Below, piece by piece: positions 16,613-25,325 of a stretch of 64,000 bases of DNA (position 1 is the first letter of the stretch; each line of letters opens with the position of its first letter). A program made the position numbers and the translations under genes. Source of the stretch: Bog-756 sp963730685. GTDB lineage: Bacteria > Actinomycetota > Acidimicrobiia > Acidimicrobiales > RAAP-2. The notes below the pieces were generated by a model. The model searched no databases and was not told the DNA's origin. It saw nothing but the letters and a program-made list of their open reading frames with translations. The stretch is from positions 744,001 to 808,000 of the forward strand of contig CAVSSP010000001.1 in assembly GCA_963730685.1 (NCBI GenBank). Reading direction: 5' to 3'.

Positions 16613-17791
16613 TCATGACCGCGGGAGCCCGAGCATGCGCTCGGCCACCACGTTGCGCTGGATCTCGTTGGTGCCGGCGTAGATGGGGCCGGCCAGTGCG
16701 AACAGGTACCCGTCGAGCCAGGGGGCGTCCCGGCCGCCGCCGTGGAGCTCCGCTTCCGGACCGAGGAGGGCCAGTGCCGCCCGGTGGATGGACAGGTCGG
16801 TCTCCGACCAGTGGATCTTGTTGGCGCTGGCTTCGGGACCCACCGACCCACCGTCCAGCACCCGGGTGGCGGTCCACAAGGTGTTGAGCCGGTAGGCCTC
16901 GGCGTCCATCCAGGCGCGGGCCACGTCGTCTGCGCACTGGGCGGCGCGGGCAGGTTCCGACACCAGCCGCTCGGCGTACAGCGCCACCAGCCGGTCGGCA
17001 GCCTCCGTGTAGCGGGCCGGGCTCCGCAGGCTCAGTCCCCGCTCCGAGCCGGCCGTGGCCATGGCCACGTTCCACCCCCGGCCCACTCCTCCCAGAACCT
17101 GGTGGTCGGGGACGAAGACATCCTCGAAGAACAGCTCGGCGAAACCGGTCTCGCCGTCGATCTGGGGGATGGGCCGCACGGTCACGCCCGGTGACCGCAT
17201 GTCGATCAGGAAGTAGGTCAGGCCGCGGTGCCGTTCGGCGTCCGGGTCGGTCCGGAACAGCCCGAAGCACCAGTGCGCGAACGCCCCCCGCGACGCCCAG
17301 GTCTTCTGGCCCGTGAGCAGCCAGCCGTCCTCATTGGCGGAGCGCACCGCCCGGCTCCTGATGCCGGCCAGGTCGCTGCCGGCGTCTGGTTCGGACCAGC
17401 CCTGGCACCAGATCTCCTGGCCCGAGGCCATCGGGGGGAGGAAGCGCTGCCGCTGGTCCTCCGACCCGAACTCGAAGATGGTCGGGGCCAGCAGGAACAC
17501 GCCGTTCTGGCTCACCCGCAGGGGGGCCTGGGCCCGCCAGTACTCCTCCTCGAACACCAGCCACTCGACGATGCCCACCCCGCGACCTCCGAACTCCTCG
17601 GGCCACGAGACCACCGACCACCGGTCGTCGAACATGGTCTGCTCCCACCGTCGATGGGCCTCGAACCCGTCGGCGGTGTCGAGCGAGGGCAGCGAGCGGG
17701 GAGCCGGCGCGTGTTCGGCCAGCCAGGACCGCGCCTCCATCCGGAACCCCTGCTGGGCGGGCGAGAACGTGAGGTCCATCGGAGTGTCCAT
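16613..17791 (-). CDS. Acyl-CoA dehydrogenase, long partner subunit (second pair)
   Basis: This 392-aa enzyme contains the FAD/substrate motif CQGWSEPDAGSDLAGIRSR, the TGQKTWASRGAFAHWCF segment and the C-terminal IYAGTNEIQRNVVAERMLG motif that closes the FAD site. A YAGTNEIQ segment replaces the common YEGTSEIQ. A second ATG (MDLTF) 12 bases downstream is an equally good start. The gene is divergent from a FadA6-like thiolase 120 bases away, which supports one beta-oxidation-type pathway. Confidence 0.91.
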   Translation of the reverse strand: MDTPMDLTFSPAQQGFRMEARSWLAEHAPAPRSLPSLDTADGFEAHRRWEQTMFDDRWSVVSWPEEFGGRGVGIVEWLVFEEEYWRAQAPLRVSQNGVFLLAPTIFEFGSEDQRQRFLPPMASGQEIWCQGWSEPDAGSDLAGIRSRAVRSANEDGWLLTGQKTWASRGAFAHWCFGLFRTDPDAERHRGLTYFLIDMRSPGVTVRPIPQIDGETGFAELFFEDVFVPDHQVLGGVGRGWNVAMATAGSERGLSLRSPARYTEAADRLVALYAERLVSEPARAAQCADDVARAWMDAEAYRLNTLWTATRVLDGGSVGPEASANKIHWSETDLSIHRAALALLGPEAELHGGGRDAPWLDGYLFALAGPIYAGTNEIQRNVVAERMLGLPRS

Positions 17792-17911
17792 GGTCGGATG
17801 CCTCGGGATCGGGCGGTCGGGATCGGGCGGTCAGGGTGGGATGCGGGCCGCATCCACGGGACCGGTGGGAGAAATCTGACACACCATCGGAATTAGGGCA
17901 ACAATGATCCC

Positions 17912-19117
17912 ATGCCGAACGCCGTGATCATCGATGTGGTCCGTACCCCGGTGGGGAAGAAGAACGGGCGCCTGTCGGGCTGGCATGCCGTCGATCTGGC
18001 CGCCCAGCCCCTCCGCTCCCTTATCGAGCGCAACGACCTCGATCCTGCCCTGGTGGAGGACGTTGTCTACGGATGCACGATGACCGTGGGGGAGCAGGCC
18101 ATGAACATCGGCCGCAATGCCGCCCTGGCGGCGGGGTTCCCGGACACGGTGCCGGGGACGACGGTCGACCGCCAGTGCGGCTCGGCCCAACAGGCCGTCC
18201 ACTTCGCCGCCCAGGCCGTGATGTCGGGGGCGATGGACATCGTCATCGGCGGTGGTGTGGAGGGGATGAGCCGGGTTCCCATCGGGTCGACCACCGGGCA
18301 CGGACCGGGGGAGGCGTACGGGCCCACCGTCCACGAGCGGTTCGACTTCATCCACCAGGGCCTGTGTGCCGAGGAGATCGCTCGTCGGTGGGACATCGAC
18401 CGCGAGCAGATGGACCGGTTCGCCCTGCGATCCCACGACCGCGCCGCCATCGCCATCGCCGAGGGTCGGTTCGAGAACGAGATCGTCCCGCTGGCCACCC
18501 GCCGGGCCCGGGTCGAGGACAAGGTGGCGGTGGCCGGTACGGACGAGGGCGACCCGGCCGGCGAGGGCCCGCTCACCTTCGACGAGGGGGTGCGCCCGGG
18601 ATCCTCCTACGACAAGTTGGCGTCGCTCCCTCCGGCGTTCGTCGAGGGCGGATCGGTGACGGCGGCTTCGTCCTCCCAGATCTCCGACGGTGCCGCCGCG
18701 GTGCTGATCATGTCCGAGGAGCGGGCCGGGCAGCTGGGCCTGACCCCCCGGGCCCGGTTCCACACCTTCGCGGTCGCCGCCAACGACCCCGTCATCATGC
18801 TGACGGCGCCGATTCCGGCGACCACCCTGGTCCTCGAGAAGTCCAAGCTGTCCCTCGAGGACATCGACCTGATCGAGATCAACGAGGCGTTCGCCTCCGT
18901 GGTGCTCGCCTGGGAGCGTGAGCACCATCCGGACATGGACAAGGTCAACGTGAACGGCGGGGCCATCGCCATCGGCCATCCGACCGGCGGGTCGGGGGCG
19001 CGTCTGATGGCCACGCTTCTCAACGAGATGGAACGAACCGGCGCACGCTACGGGCTCCAGACCATGTGCGAGGGCGGGGGACAGGCCAACGCCACCATCA
19101 TCGAACGCCTCGGGTAG
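17912..19117 (+). CDS. Thiolase (acetyl-CoA acyltransferase), FadA6-like
   Basis: This 401-aa thiolase cleaves a 3-ketoacyl-CoA with CoA, or runs the reverse condensation. The nucleophilic Cys is in VDRQCGSAQQAV, the catalytic His in AIAIGHPTGGSGARL and the second Cys in MCEGGGQAN. The closing sequence YGLQTMCEGGGQANATII is, from memory, very like Mycobacterium FadA6, a thiolase of steroid ring catabolism, but I cannot align it here. The gene is read divergently from a pair of acyl-CoA dehydrogenases. No strong ribosome site precedes the ATG. Confidence 0.92.
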   Translation: MPNAVIIDVVRTPVGKKNGRLSGWHAVDLAAQPLRSLIERNDLDPALVEDVVYGCTMTVGEQAMNIGRNAALAAGFPDTVPGTTVDRQCGSAQQAVHFAAQAVMSGAMDIVIGGGVEGMSRVPIGSTTGHGPGEAYGPTVHERFDFIHQGLCAEEIARRWDIDREQMDRFALRSHDRAAIAIAEGRFENEIVPLATRRARVEDKVAVAGTDEGDPAGEGPLTFDEGVRPGSSYDKLASLPPAFVEGGSVTAASSSQISDGAAAVLIMSEERAGQLGLTPRARFHTFAVAANDPVIMLTAPIPATTLVLEKSKLSLEDIDLIEINEAFASVVLAWEREHHPDMDKVNVNGGAIAIGHPTGGSGARLMATLLNEMERTGARYGLQTMCEGGGQANATIIERLG

Positions 19118-19187
19118 CTGGTTCCCCGCCGACGGCTCGATCGTCGCCAGGGTCCGATCGACCGGTCCGTCGGGACGGGTTGATCGA

Positions 19188-22100
19188 TCAGTCGCCGGCC
19201 CTGGTGGCCCCGGCGTCCGAGGATTCGACAGCGAACCCGGCGATGGCGCCCTCGCTCGCGCAGGCGTCATCGGCAGCCGCAGCCGCCTCCGCAGCGTCGA
19301 CAGCCTCAGCGTCGACAGCCTCCACGTCGACGGCAGCGTCAACAGCAGCGTCAACAGCAGCGTCAACAGCCGTCAGCACCTCGGTGGTCCCCGCAGTCCC
19401 CGCATCACCGGCAGCCCCCGCATCGATGGCAGCCTCCGCATCACCGGCAGCCCCCGCTTCGATGGCGGCGTGCTTGTTGAAGTCCACGCGGTCGGCCTGC
19501 GTCGGACGTGACATCAGGTACCCCTGGTAGAGATCGCAGCCCAACTCGGTGACCCGCTGCAGCTGCACCGGTGTCTCCACACCCTCGGCCAGGACGACCA
19601 GGTCGAGCGCCTTGCTGAGCTGCACGATGGCGGCCACGATCGCCTCGTCGTTCTCGAAGGTGCCGAGCCCGTCGACGAAGGACTTGTCGATCTTGAGGAT
19701 CTTGACGGGGAACCGCTTGAGTTGGGCCAGTGACGAGTATCCGGTGCCGAAGTCGTCGATGGCCAGGCCCACGCCCATCTCGTGGATACCCCCGAGCATG
19801 GCGATGGACGCCGAGGTGTCGCTCATCAGCATGCTCTCGGTGACCTCCATGACCAGCGCCTCGGGCGGAAGTCCGGAATCGGCCAGGGCGCCGGCGATGG
19901 AGTCGAGGAGCTCGGGATCGCTGAGCTGGTGGGCCGACAGGTTGACGGTGATGTAGGCGTCCTCGGCGCCGGGCAGCTCACGACGCCACTTGGCCATGGT
20001 CTGGCACGCCTCGCGAAGCACCCACCGGCCCAGGGTGAAGATGAGGTCGGTCTCCTCGGCGAAGGGGATGAACTCCATCGGGCCCAGCAGGCCACGCGAG
20101 GGGTGGTGCCAGCGGACGAGTGCCTCCATGGCGACGATCCGGTCGTCCTTGACCGAGGCGATGGGCTGGTAGTGCACCGTCAACTCGTCGTGGTCGATGG
20201 AGTGCCTCAAGTCGTCGTAGATCTCGAGGCGGGCCACCGACTTGGCCCGGAGCGACTCGTCGAACACTTCCACCCGGGAGCGGCCCTTGTTCTTGGCCTG
20301 GAACATGGCCACGTCGGACTGCTGGAGGATGTCCTGAGCCGACTGGCGCCCTCGCATGACGAAGGAGACACCCACGCTCGAGGTGACGACCACGTTCCGC
20401 CCGGTCGACAGCTGCACCGGCTCCGACAGCAGGCGGGAGTACTCGGTGGCGAGGCTGGTGGCAACGTTCACATCGTGCACGTTGCGGCACAGGACGACGA
20501 ACTCGTCTCCGGAGAACCGGCTGACCACGTCACCGCCCCGCACCGCGGACTTGAACCGCTGGGCCAGCGCCAACAGCACCTCGTCCCCGGCGGCGTGGCC
20601 GAAGGAGTCGTTGACCAGCTTGAAGCGGTCGAGGTCGATGAACAGCACCGCCAGATTGGTGCCCCGCTGCATCGACACCAGCAGCTCGCGCTCGAGTTCG
20701 TCGTTGAAGAGCGAGCGGTTTCCCAGCCCGGTCAGCGAGTCGTGGTACGCCAGCCAGTGGAGCTGGGCCTCGGCTGCCTTGCGGTCGGTGACGTCGGTGA
20801 ACGAGCACACCACCATCGGGGAGTCGTTCTGTCCCGCCCCGGAGAGCTGCCGGGCGCTGAGCGACAGCCACTGGCGGCGGCCGCTGCCATCGGTCACCCC
20901 GACGACGACGTCGTCCTCGGACACGCCGGTGGCCAAGGTCTTGGCGTGGGGGAACATGTCGGCGGAGAGTGGATGGCCATTGGCTTCGATGGCGATGGAC
21001 GAGCCGGTGAAGATCTGGTGGCCGGTGCTCGCCCGCAGCCGGTCGCCGAGGATGCGGACGGCAGCTTCGTTGTGGGCGGAGACGTTCCCGTTGTCGTCGA
21101 ACAGGACGATCCCCTCGCTGAGGGACGCCACCACGGCCTCGTAGCGCTCCTCGGCGGCGCGGCGGCCGGCCTCGGCCTGGCGGGCATCGGTGAGCTCGGT
21201 GCACACGACCACCCAACCCGAGGGCTGGGTGTCGTCGTCGATCAGCGGGTCGATGGCGACCAGCACCTCGACCTCCGAGCCGTCCTTGCGGCGGTGGGAA
21301 CGGCGGCCCCGCTCGAGGACGGCGGCGCTGTCGGTGCGATTGGCGGTCACCACGGCACTGATGGACAGGCCGGAGACCTCCTCCTCGGTCCAGCCGTAGA
21401 TGGCCTCGGCGGCCTCGTTCCAACTCTCGATGCTGCCGTCTGCGTCGATGCCGATGATGGCGTCCGAGACATGGGCGATCAGGCTGGCCCGGTAGCGGTT
21501 GGCCGCTTCGGCCGCCCTTCGTTCCGACATGTCGCGGGCGATGACCTGATAGGCGGGCTGACCTCCCCAGGTGGTGCGGATGCTGGTGATCTCCATCATC
21601 TTGGAGGTGCCGTTGGGCAGGTTCCACCTCACCTCGCCGTGTTCGACGAACTGGCCCGGCTCGGTGAGCTGGGCCAGCCGGTCCACCATGTTGGAGATGT
21701 CCTCTGGGTCCATGAACTCGGTCACCGGGCGCCCGTAGTGCTCCTGGAAGACCTGGGCGTACTGTTCGTCGGTGTCGGCGCCGAGGAGGCGGCCCACGGC
21801 CCGGTTGCCGTAGACCAACCGGCCGTTCTGATGGACGATGACGGAGTCGGGGGAGACCTCGGTGAGCAGTTGGTACCGGTCGACGAGCTCGCCCAACTCC
21901 TGCTCGAAACGCTGCTGTGCGGTGACGTCCACGACGACACCGAGGTAGAAGGCAGTGGGACCGCCGTCGCGCCGCTCGGGATCGTCGTGGCGGCCCGGCA
22001 TCGGGGAGGCCCGCACCACCACGGTGTGGTTGGCGCCGTCGGGGCAGGTCACCACCATGCGGAGGTCGTAGTCGGCGGGCGGGGTCCCGTGGCGGATCGG

Positions 22101-22460
22101 GGTCAGGATCGGAGCCAGCAGCATCTCGCCCGTCTCGAAGCCGTCGGCGAACGACGACGATCCGTCCGTGCCGCTCGGCTCGTCGAGCCACTGGTGGGCC
22201 AGTTCGGGGTCGTGGTCCCGGTTCACCTTGAACCCTCGGACGCCGCGCTCGAAGCCGAAGAACTCCTCGATGGCCGACGACCAGGTGACGATGTCGGTGG
22301 CCGCGTCGTACGCCCACGTCACCGAGTACAGCTCGTTGCTGGCCAGCGCCACGTCCTGGGAGAGCTCGTAGGCGCGGTCGCCACTCCCCGCCTCGTTGAA
22401 TTCGATCCGGTCGAATGAGACCCTAGAAGGCCGGTCACCGAAGTTGCTCGTCATGGCCAT
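19188..22460 (-). CDS. Multi-PAS GGDEF-EAL cyclic-di-GMP turnover protein
   Basis: This 1090-aa cytoplasmic protein both makes and breaks c-di-GMP by domain content. Four PAS-like sensor regions cover residues about 30-560. The diguanylate cyclase domain follows with RFSGDEFVVL near residue 650 and an intact RGGD inhibitory I-site five residues before it. The EAL phosphodiesterase domain starts near 777 (MEALVRW) and keeps the Asn of TVNLSAHQL, EVTES, DDFGTGYSS and EGVET. From about residue 997 the tail is an Ala/Asp/Val low-complexity stretch encoded by 12-bp repeats (19336-19371). I chose the ATG at 22460. It has no Shine-Dalgarno, and a sigma-28-like promoter 10 bases upstream would give a nearly leaderless mRNA. 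Confidence 0.9.
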   Translation of the reverse strand: MAMTSNFGDRPSRVSFDRIEFNEAGSGDRAYELSQDVALASNELYSVTWAYDAATDIVTWSSAIEEFFGFERGVRGFKVNRDHDPELAHQWLDEPSGTDGSSSFADGFETGEMLLAPILTPIRHGTPPADYDLRMVVTCPDGANHTVVVRASPMPGRHDDPERRDGGPTAFYLGVVVDVTAQQRFEQELGELVDRYQLLTEVSPDSVIVHQNGRLVYGNRAVGRLLGADTDEQYAQVFQEHYGRPVTEFMDPEDISNMVDRLAQLTEPGQFVEHGEVRWNLPNGTSKMMEITSIRTTWGGQPAYQVIARDMSERRAAEAANRYRASLIAHVSDAIIGIDADGSIESWNEAAEAIYGWTEEEVSGLSISAVVTANRTDSAAVLERGRRSHRRKDGSEVEVLVAIDPLIDDDTQPSGWVVVCTELTDARQAEAGRRAAEERYEAVVASLSEGIVLFDDNGNVSAHNEAAVRILGDRLRASTGHQIFTGSSIAIEANGHPLSADMFPHAKTLATGVSEDDVVVGVTDGSGRRQWLSLSARQLSGAGQNDSPMVVCSFTDVTDRKAAEAQLHWLAYHDSLTGLGNRSLFNDELERELLVSMQRGTNLAVLFIDLDRFKLVNDSFGHAAGDEVLLALAQRFKSAVRGGDVVSRFSGDEFVVLCRNVHDVNVATSLATEYSRLLSEPVQLSTGRNVVVTSSVGVSFVMRGRQSAQDILQQSDVAMFQAKNKGRSRVEVFDESLRAKSVARLEIYDDLRHSIDHDELTVHYQPIASVKDDRIVAMEALVRWHHPSRGLLGPMEFIPFAEETDLIFTLGRWVLREACQTMAKWRRELPGAEDAYITVNLSAHQLSDPELLDSIAGALADSGLPPEALVMEVTESMLMSDTSASIAMLGGIHEMGVGLAIDDFGTGYSSLAQLKRFPVKILKIDKSFVDGLGTFENDEAIVAAIVQLSKALDLVVLAEGVETPVQLQRVTELGCDLYQGYLMSRPTQADRVDFNKHAAIEAGAAGDAEAAIDAGAAGDAGTAGTTEVLTAVDAAVDAAVDAAVDVEAVDAEAVDAAEAAAAADDACASEGAIAGFAVESSDAGATRAGD
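19336..19371. repeat. 12-bp tandem repeat (3 copies) in the GGDEF-EAL tail
   Basis: The plus strand reads GCGTCAACAGCA three times in a row with only the last base varying. On the coding strand it encodes the repeating AVDA units of the C-terminal tail. Further degenerate repeats flank it (19290-19470). Confidence 0.75.
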
Positions 22461-22470
22461 AGGGTGTCTA

Positions 22471-22498
22471 CATCGACCAGACAAGGGCTGATCTTTAG
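22471..22498 (-). promoter_or_regulatory. Sigma-28-like promoter of the GGDEF-EAL gene
   Basis: On the minus strand CTAAAG (22498-22493), a 15-base spacer, and GTCGATG (22477-22471) match the sigma-28/WhiG/FliA pattern TAAA-N15-GCCGATAA well. Transcription would begin about 3 bases before the ATG at 22460. A near-identical element precedes the EAL gene at 28810. Confidence 0.5.
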
Positions 22499-22510
22499 CC
22501 TCATACGCTG

Positions 22511-22525
22511 CCCAGACGGGGTCTG
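22511..22525. terminator. GC hairpin between ketosynthase and GGDEF-EAL genes
   Basis: CCAGAC-GGG-GTCTGG is a perfect 6-bp stem with a 3-base loop. It lies about 140 bases downstream of the ketosynthase stop on the minus strand and has no U-run, so termination is only a guess. Confidence 0.25.
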
Positions 22526-22660
22526 GCGTCCGGGCGGCGAGGTCCCCCGATCCGGGCGCGAACACGGGCTTCGGGCCGGGTACCCGATCCGGCTCCGACA
22601 AGGCCCGGGGCGGGTCGCCCCATGTCGGATGCTCCATCCCTCGCCGACCGGGAGGATTCC

Positions 22661-23878
22661 TCAGTGGCGGGGCTCGTCGATGACCAGTGCGGTGTTGTAG
22701 CCACCCAGGCCGATCGACGACTTGACGGTTGCGCCCGGTACCCGCGGTGAGCGTCCGTCGACCAGCTTGGGATGCCCGGGGGCCACCTGGCGGGGGGCGG
22801 GAACGAAGCCGGTCTGATAGGCGTAGAGCGTGGCGAGGATCTCGACGGCGGCGGCGGCCGACTGGCAGTGCCCGGTCAGCGGCTTGATCGAGAAGATGCC
22901 GTGGGCATCAGGGAAGAGCTCGTCGAGGATCCTCAGTTCGGCGGCATCGCAGATGGCCGTTCCCGGGCCGTGGGCGTTGAAGTAGGCGACGTCCTCGGGG
23001 AAGATGCCGGCTGCATCGATCGCCATGCGGAAGCAGTTGAAGAGGTGGGCCAGGCTCGGCTCGATGGTGGTCGGATGGTAGCCCTCCATGGTCATCGCCC
23101 CACCCAGCACGGACGCGTAGGACCCGGTGGGGCTGCCCGACAGCACCATGGCCACGGCGGCCTCTCCACCGACGAACCCACGGCTGCCCTCCTGGAAGGG
23201 TCGACTGGCTTCGAGGGGCGGGGTGTCGAGGACGGCAGCCCCGAGGTCGCTGAAGGGGCGGAGCACCTCCCGGACTCCGGACAGGTCGGTGGCGAGCACG
23301 ATCACATCGGACACGATCCCCGCATCGATCCACGACTTGGCCGTGATCATCGCCGTGTTGCCCGTCGAGCACATCGAGGACACCGACATCGTCGGCCCGT
23401 GGAAGTCGAATTCGTGCATGAACATCGCCAGCGGCGTGGAGGGCATCATGTTCACCCACTTCTTCGGCCGTATTCTCCGCTCCTCCGACTGGTAGAAGTC
23501 GCGCCACGTCTCCATGTCCCCGGATTCGATCCCGTGGACCAACCCCACCACCGGGCCGGGCTTCCAGCCCCGTTCGAAGGCGTCGGTCACCGCCTCGCGG
23601 GCGGCGAAGCGGAGTGCCCGCATGAACCGGCTGGTGCCGTCGTGCCGGTCACCCTCGTCGGCGATGAGCGAGAGGTACGCCTGGCCTCCCTCGACATACC
23701 CGTCGAGCCCCGTCACCAGCTTGACGGCGCTCTCCCCGACCAGGAAGCCGTCCCACAGATGCTTTCTCCCCCATCCGTAACCCGTGACGGCTCCCGTTCC
23801 CACGATGCTGGCGGGCGCGGTAGGCCGGGCGCGACCGGGCGCGGCATAGGGCGAGGGTGAGATCACCGATTCCGACAT
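22661..23878 (-). CDS. Beta-ketoacyl synthase (KAS I/II-type) family protein
   Basis: This 405-aa protein has the thiolase fold of ketoacyl-ACP synthases, which extend an acyl chain by decarboxylative condensation. The active-site Cys lies in VSSMCSTGNTAM. The two His residues are in NAHGPGTAICDAAE and KPLTGHCQSAAAAVE. The C-terminal SIGLGGYNTALV is typical. The ATG at 23878 follows GAGGAGC at 5 bases, an excellent ribosome site. It is a single gene without an adjacent acyl-carrier protein or reductase, so it may serve lipid modification rather than bulk fatty-acid synthesis. Confidence 0.9.
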   Translation of the reverse strand: MSESVISPSPYAAPGRARPTAPASIVGTGAVTGYGWGRKHLWDGFLVGESAVKLVTGLDGYVEGGQAYLSLIADEGDRHDGTSRFMRALRFAAREAVTDAFERGWKPGPVVGLVHGIESGDMETWRDFYQSEERRIRPKKWVNMMPSTPLAMFMHEFDFHGPTMSVSSMCSTGNTAMITAKSWIDAGIVSDVIVLATDLSGVREVLRPFSDLGAAVLDTPPLEASRPFQEGSRGFVGGEAAVAMVLSGSPTGSYASVLGGAMTMEGYHPTTIEPSLAHLFNCFRMAIDAAGIFPEDVAYFNAHGPGTAICDAAELRILDELFPDAHGIFSIKPLTGHCQSAAAAVEILATLYAYQTGFVPAPRQVAPGHPKLVDGRSPRVPGATVKSSIGLGGYNTALVIDEPRH

Positions 23879-24194
23879 TCGCGCTCCTCGAACTGGTTAC
23901 AACAGTCGATCTCCGAGTCCTTGGCAGAGGACCCATTGACCGTGGGCAGGGTGTGACTGGCATCCAATCAAAGCTCGGACGATGCATGATTATCCCGCAG
24001 TATCTTCACGCGCACAATGGGCAACTTTGAGGAGATGACCGCCCGGCATTGCCGGCCGTCCCCGGCCCCACCGCGGCGACGTACTTCCTGATCAGGGTCC
24101 TCACGCGGCGGCCGAGGCGGCTGGGCCGCTTCCCTCGGGAGCCGGTATAGGGTGCGCACCGAGTACCCGGGTGGGCCGGTACGCCAGATCCGTT
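23879..24194. other. Intergenic region (316 bp) between ipdC-like gene and ketosynthase
   Basis: This stretch lies between two minus-strand genes. It must hold the end of the ipd operon transcript and the promoter of the ketosynthase. The part next to the ketosynthase (23880-24030) is less GC-rich and contains TGTTGTAACCAG on the minus strand. I see no convincing RNA gene, ORF or terminator. Confidence 0.4.
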
Positions 24195-25325
24195 TCAGCC
24201 CAATGTGGGTTCTCCTCGGGGGGCACTGCCTGTTGTCGCCAACCGCTCCAATACGCTGGTCGCTTCCGCCACTATCCGCCCGATCAACTCTGCCACTGTG
24301 GGCAGCTCGCCGATCTCGCCGACCACCTGGCCGGTCGGGAGCACGCCGACGTCGGTCCGCCCGTCGACCAGCGCCGCCTTGGTCATCATCGGGGCATTGG
24401 CGGCCATGATGACCTGGGACCAGGACAGGTCGTTGCCCTTCTTCATGGCCTGGCCCTCCCGGGCCAACGCCACCAGGGTCGTGCCGGTCTGGCGCCGGAA
24501 GGCGTGGGCGTTGGCCAGGGCCCGGGGCAGGTTCCGGATCCAACTCGAGCCCTCGAGGTGGTCGACCAGGTCGGTCCGGATGACCCGCTGGGGAGCCCCG
24601 TCGACCGCCGTCGACACCACGGTGCCGGTCACCGGCGTGCCCAGGTAGATCTGTTTGACCGTGTCGGGCACCCTCGACTCCTGGGTGAGGAGGAACCGGG
24701 TGCCCATGGCGATGCCGGCAGCGCCGTAGGCCAGCGCCGCCACCAGGCCGCGACCGTCGAAGAAGCCGCCGGCGGCGATGACCGACACGCCGTCGCCGAC
24801 CGCGTCGACCACCGACGGGGTCAACAGGGAGGTCGGGACCGAGCCGGTGTGGCCCCCGCCCTCCCCGCCCTGGGCGATCACGGCATCGACGCCCCACCCG
24901 GCCACCTTCTCGGCATGGCGCCGGGCGCCGATGGTCGGCATCACCACGAGGCCGGCGTCGTGGCACCGGGCCACCAGCGCCGGGTTGGGGGCCTGGGCGA
25001 AGCTGGCCACCCGGACGCCGTTGTCGATCATCAGCGCCACCCGGTCCCCGACGTCGGCCACGTCGGTGCGCATGTTCACGCCGAAGGGCTTGTCGGTGCG
25101 GGACCTCACGTCGGCGACGGCGGACGCCAGCTCGGCGAACGTCATGGTGGCCGAGGCCAGGATGCCGAGGCCCCCGGCCTCCGCCGTGGCCGCCACCAGC
25201 CTCGGACCGGCCACCCAGCCCATGCCGGTCTGCACGATGGGGTAGCGGACGCCCACCAGCCGGCAGAATCCCGTGGACAGCGCGGGGTGGACCGTCCCTT
25301 GGTCGCCGACAGGCGGGTCGCTCAC
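24195..25325 (-). CDS. ipdC: IpdC-like flavin oxidoreductase (nitronate monooxygenase family)
   Basis: This 376-aa protein has the 2-nitropropane dioxygenase/nitronate monooxygenase fold that binds FMN. Motifs include PIVQTGMGWVAGPRLVAAT, GLGILASATMT, AQGGEGGGHTGSVPT and AAGGFFDGRGLVAAL. From memory it closely resembles IpdC (Rv3553) of M. tuberculosis, which reduces a CoA-ester steroid ring intermediate. Its GTG start at 25325 overlaps the stop of ipdB (GTGA), and gene order ipdA-ipdB-ipdC matches mycobacteria. That order makes IpdC much more likely than a true nitronate enzyme. Confidence 0.88.
   Translation of the reverse strand: MSDPPVGDQGTVHPALSTGFCRLVGVRYPIVQTGMGWVAGPRLVAATAEAGGLGILASATMTFAELASAVADVRSRTDKPFGVNMRTDVADVGDRVALMIDNGVRVASFAQAPNPALVARCHDAGLVVMPTIGARRHAEKVAGWGVDAVIAQGGEGGGHTGSVPTSLLTPSVVDAVGDGVSVIAAGGFFDGRGLVAALAYGAAGIAMGTRFLLTQESRVPDTVKQIYLGTPVTGTVVSTAVDGAPQRVIRTDLVDHLEGSSWIRNLPRALANAHAFRRQTGTTLVALAREGQAMKKGNDLSWSQVIMAANAPMMTKAALVDGRTDVGVLPTGQVVGEIGELPTVAELIGRIVAEATSVLERLATTGSAPRGEPTLG

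Noticed and set aside
17840..17885. CTGACACACCATCGG between the second ACAD pair and the thiolase as an operator.
   Set aside because: The right arm does not match GTCAG, so the repeat is not inverted.
24195..25325. True nitronate monooxygenase.
   Set aside because: Operon position and sequence segments fit IpdC much better.
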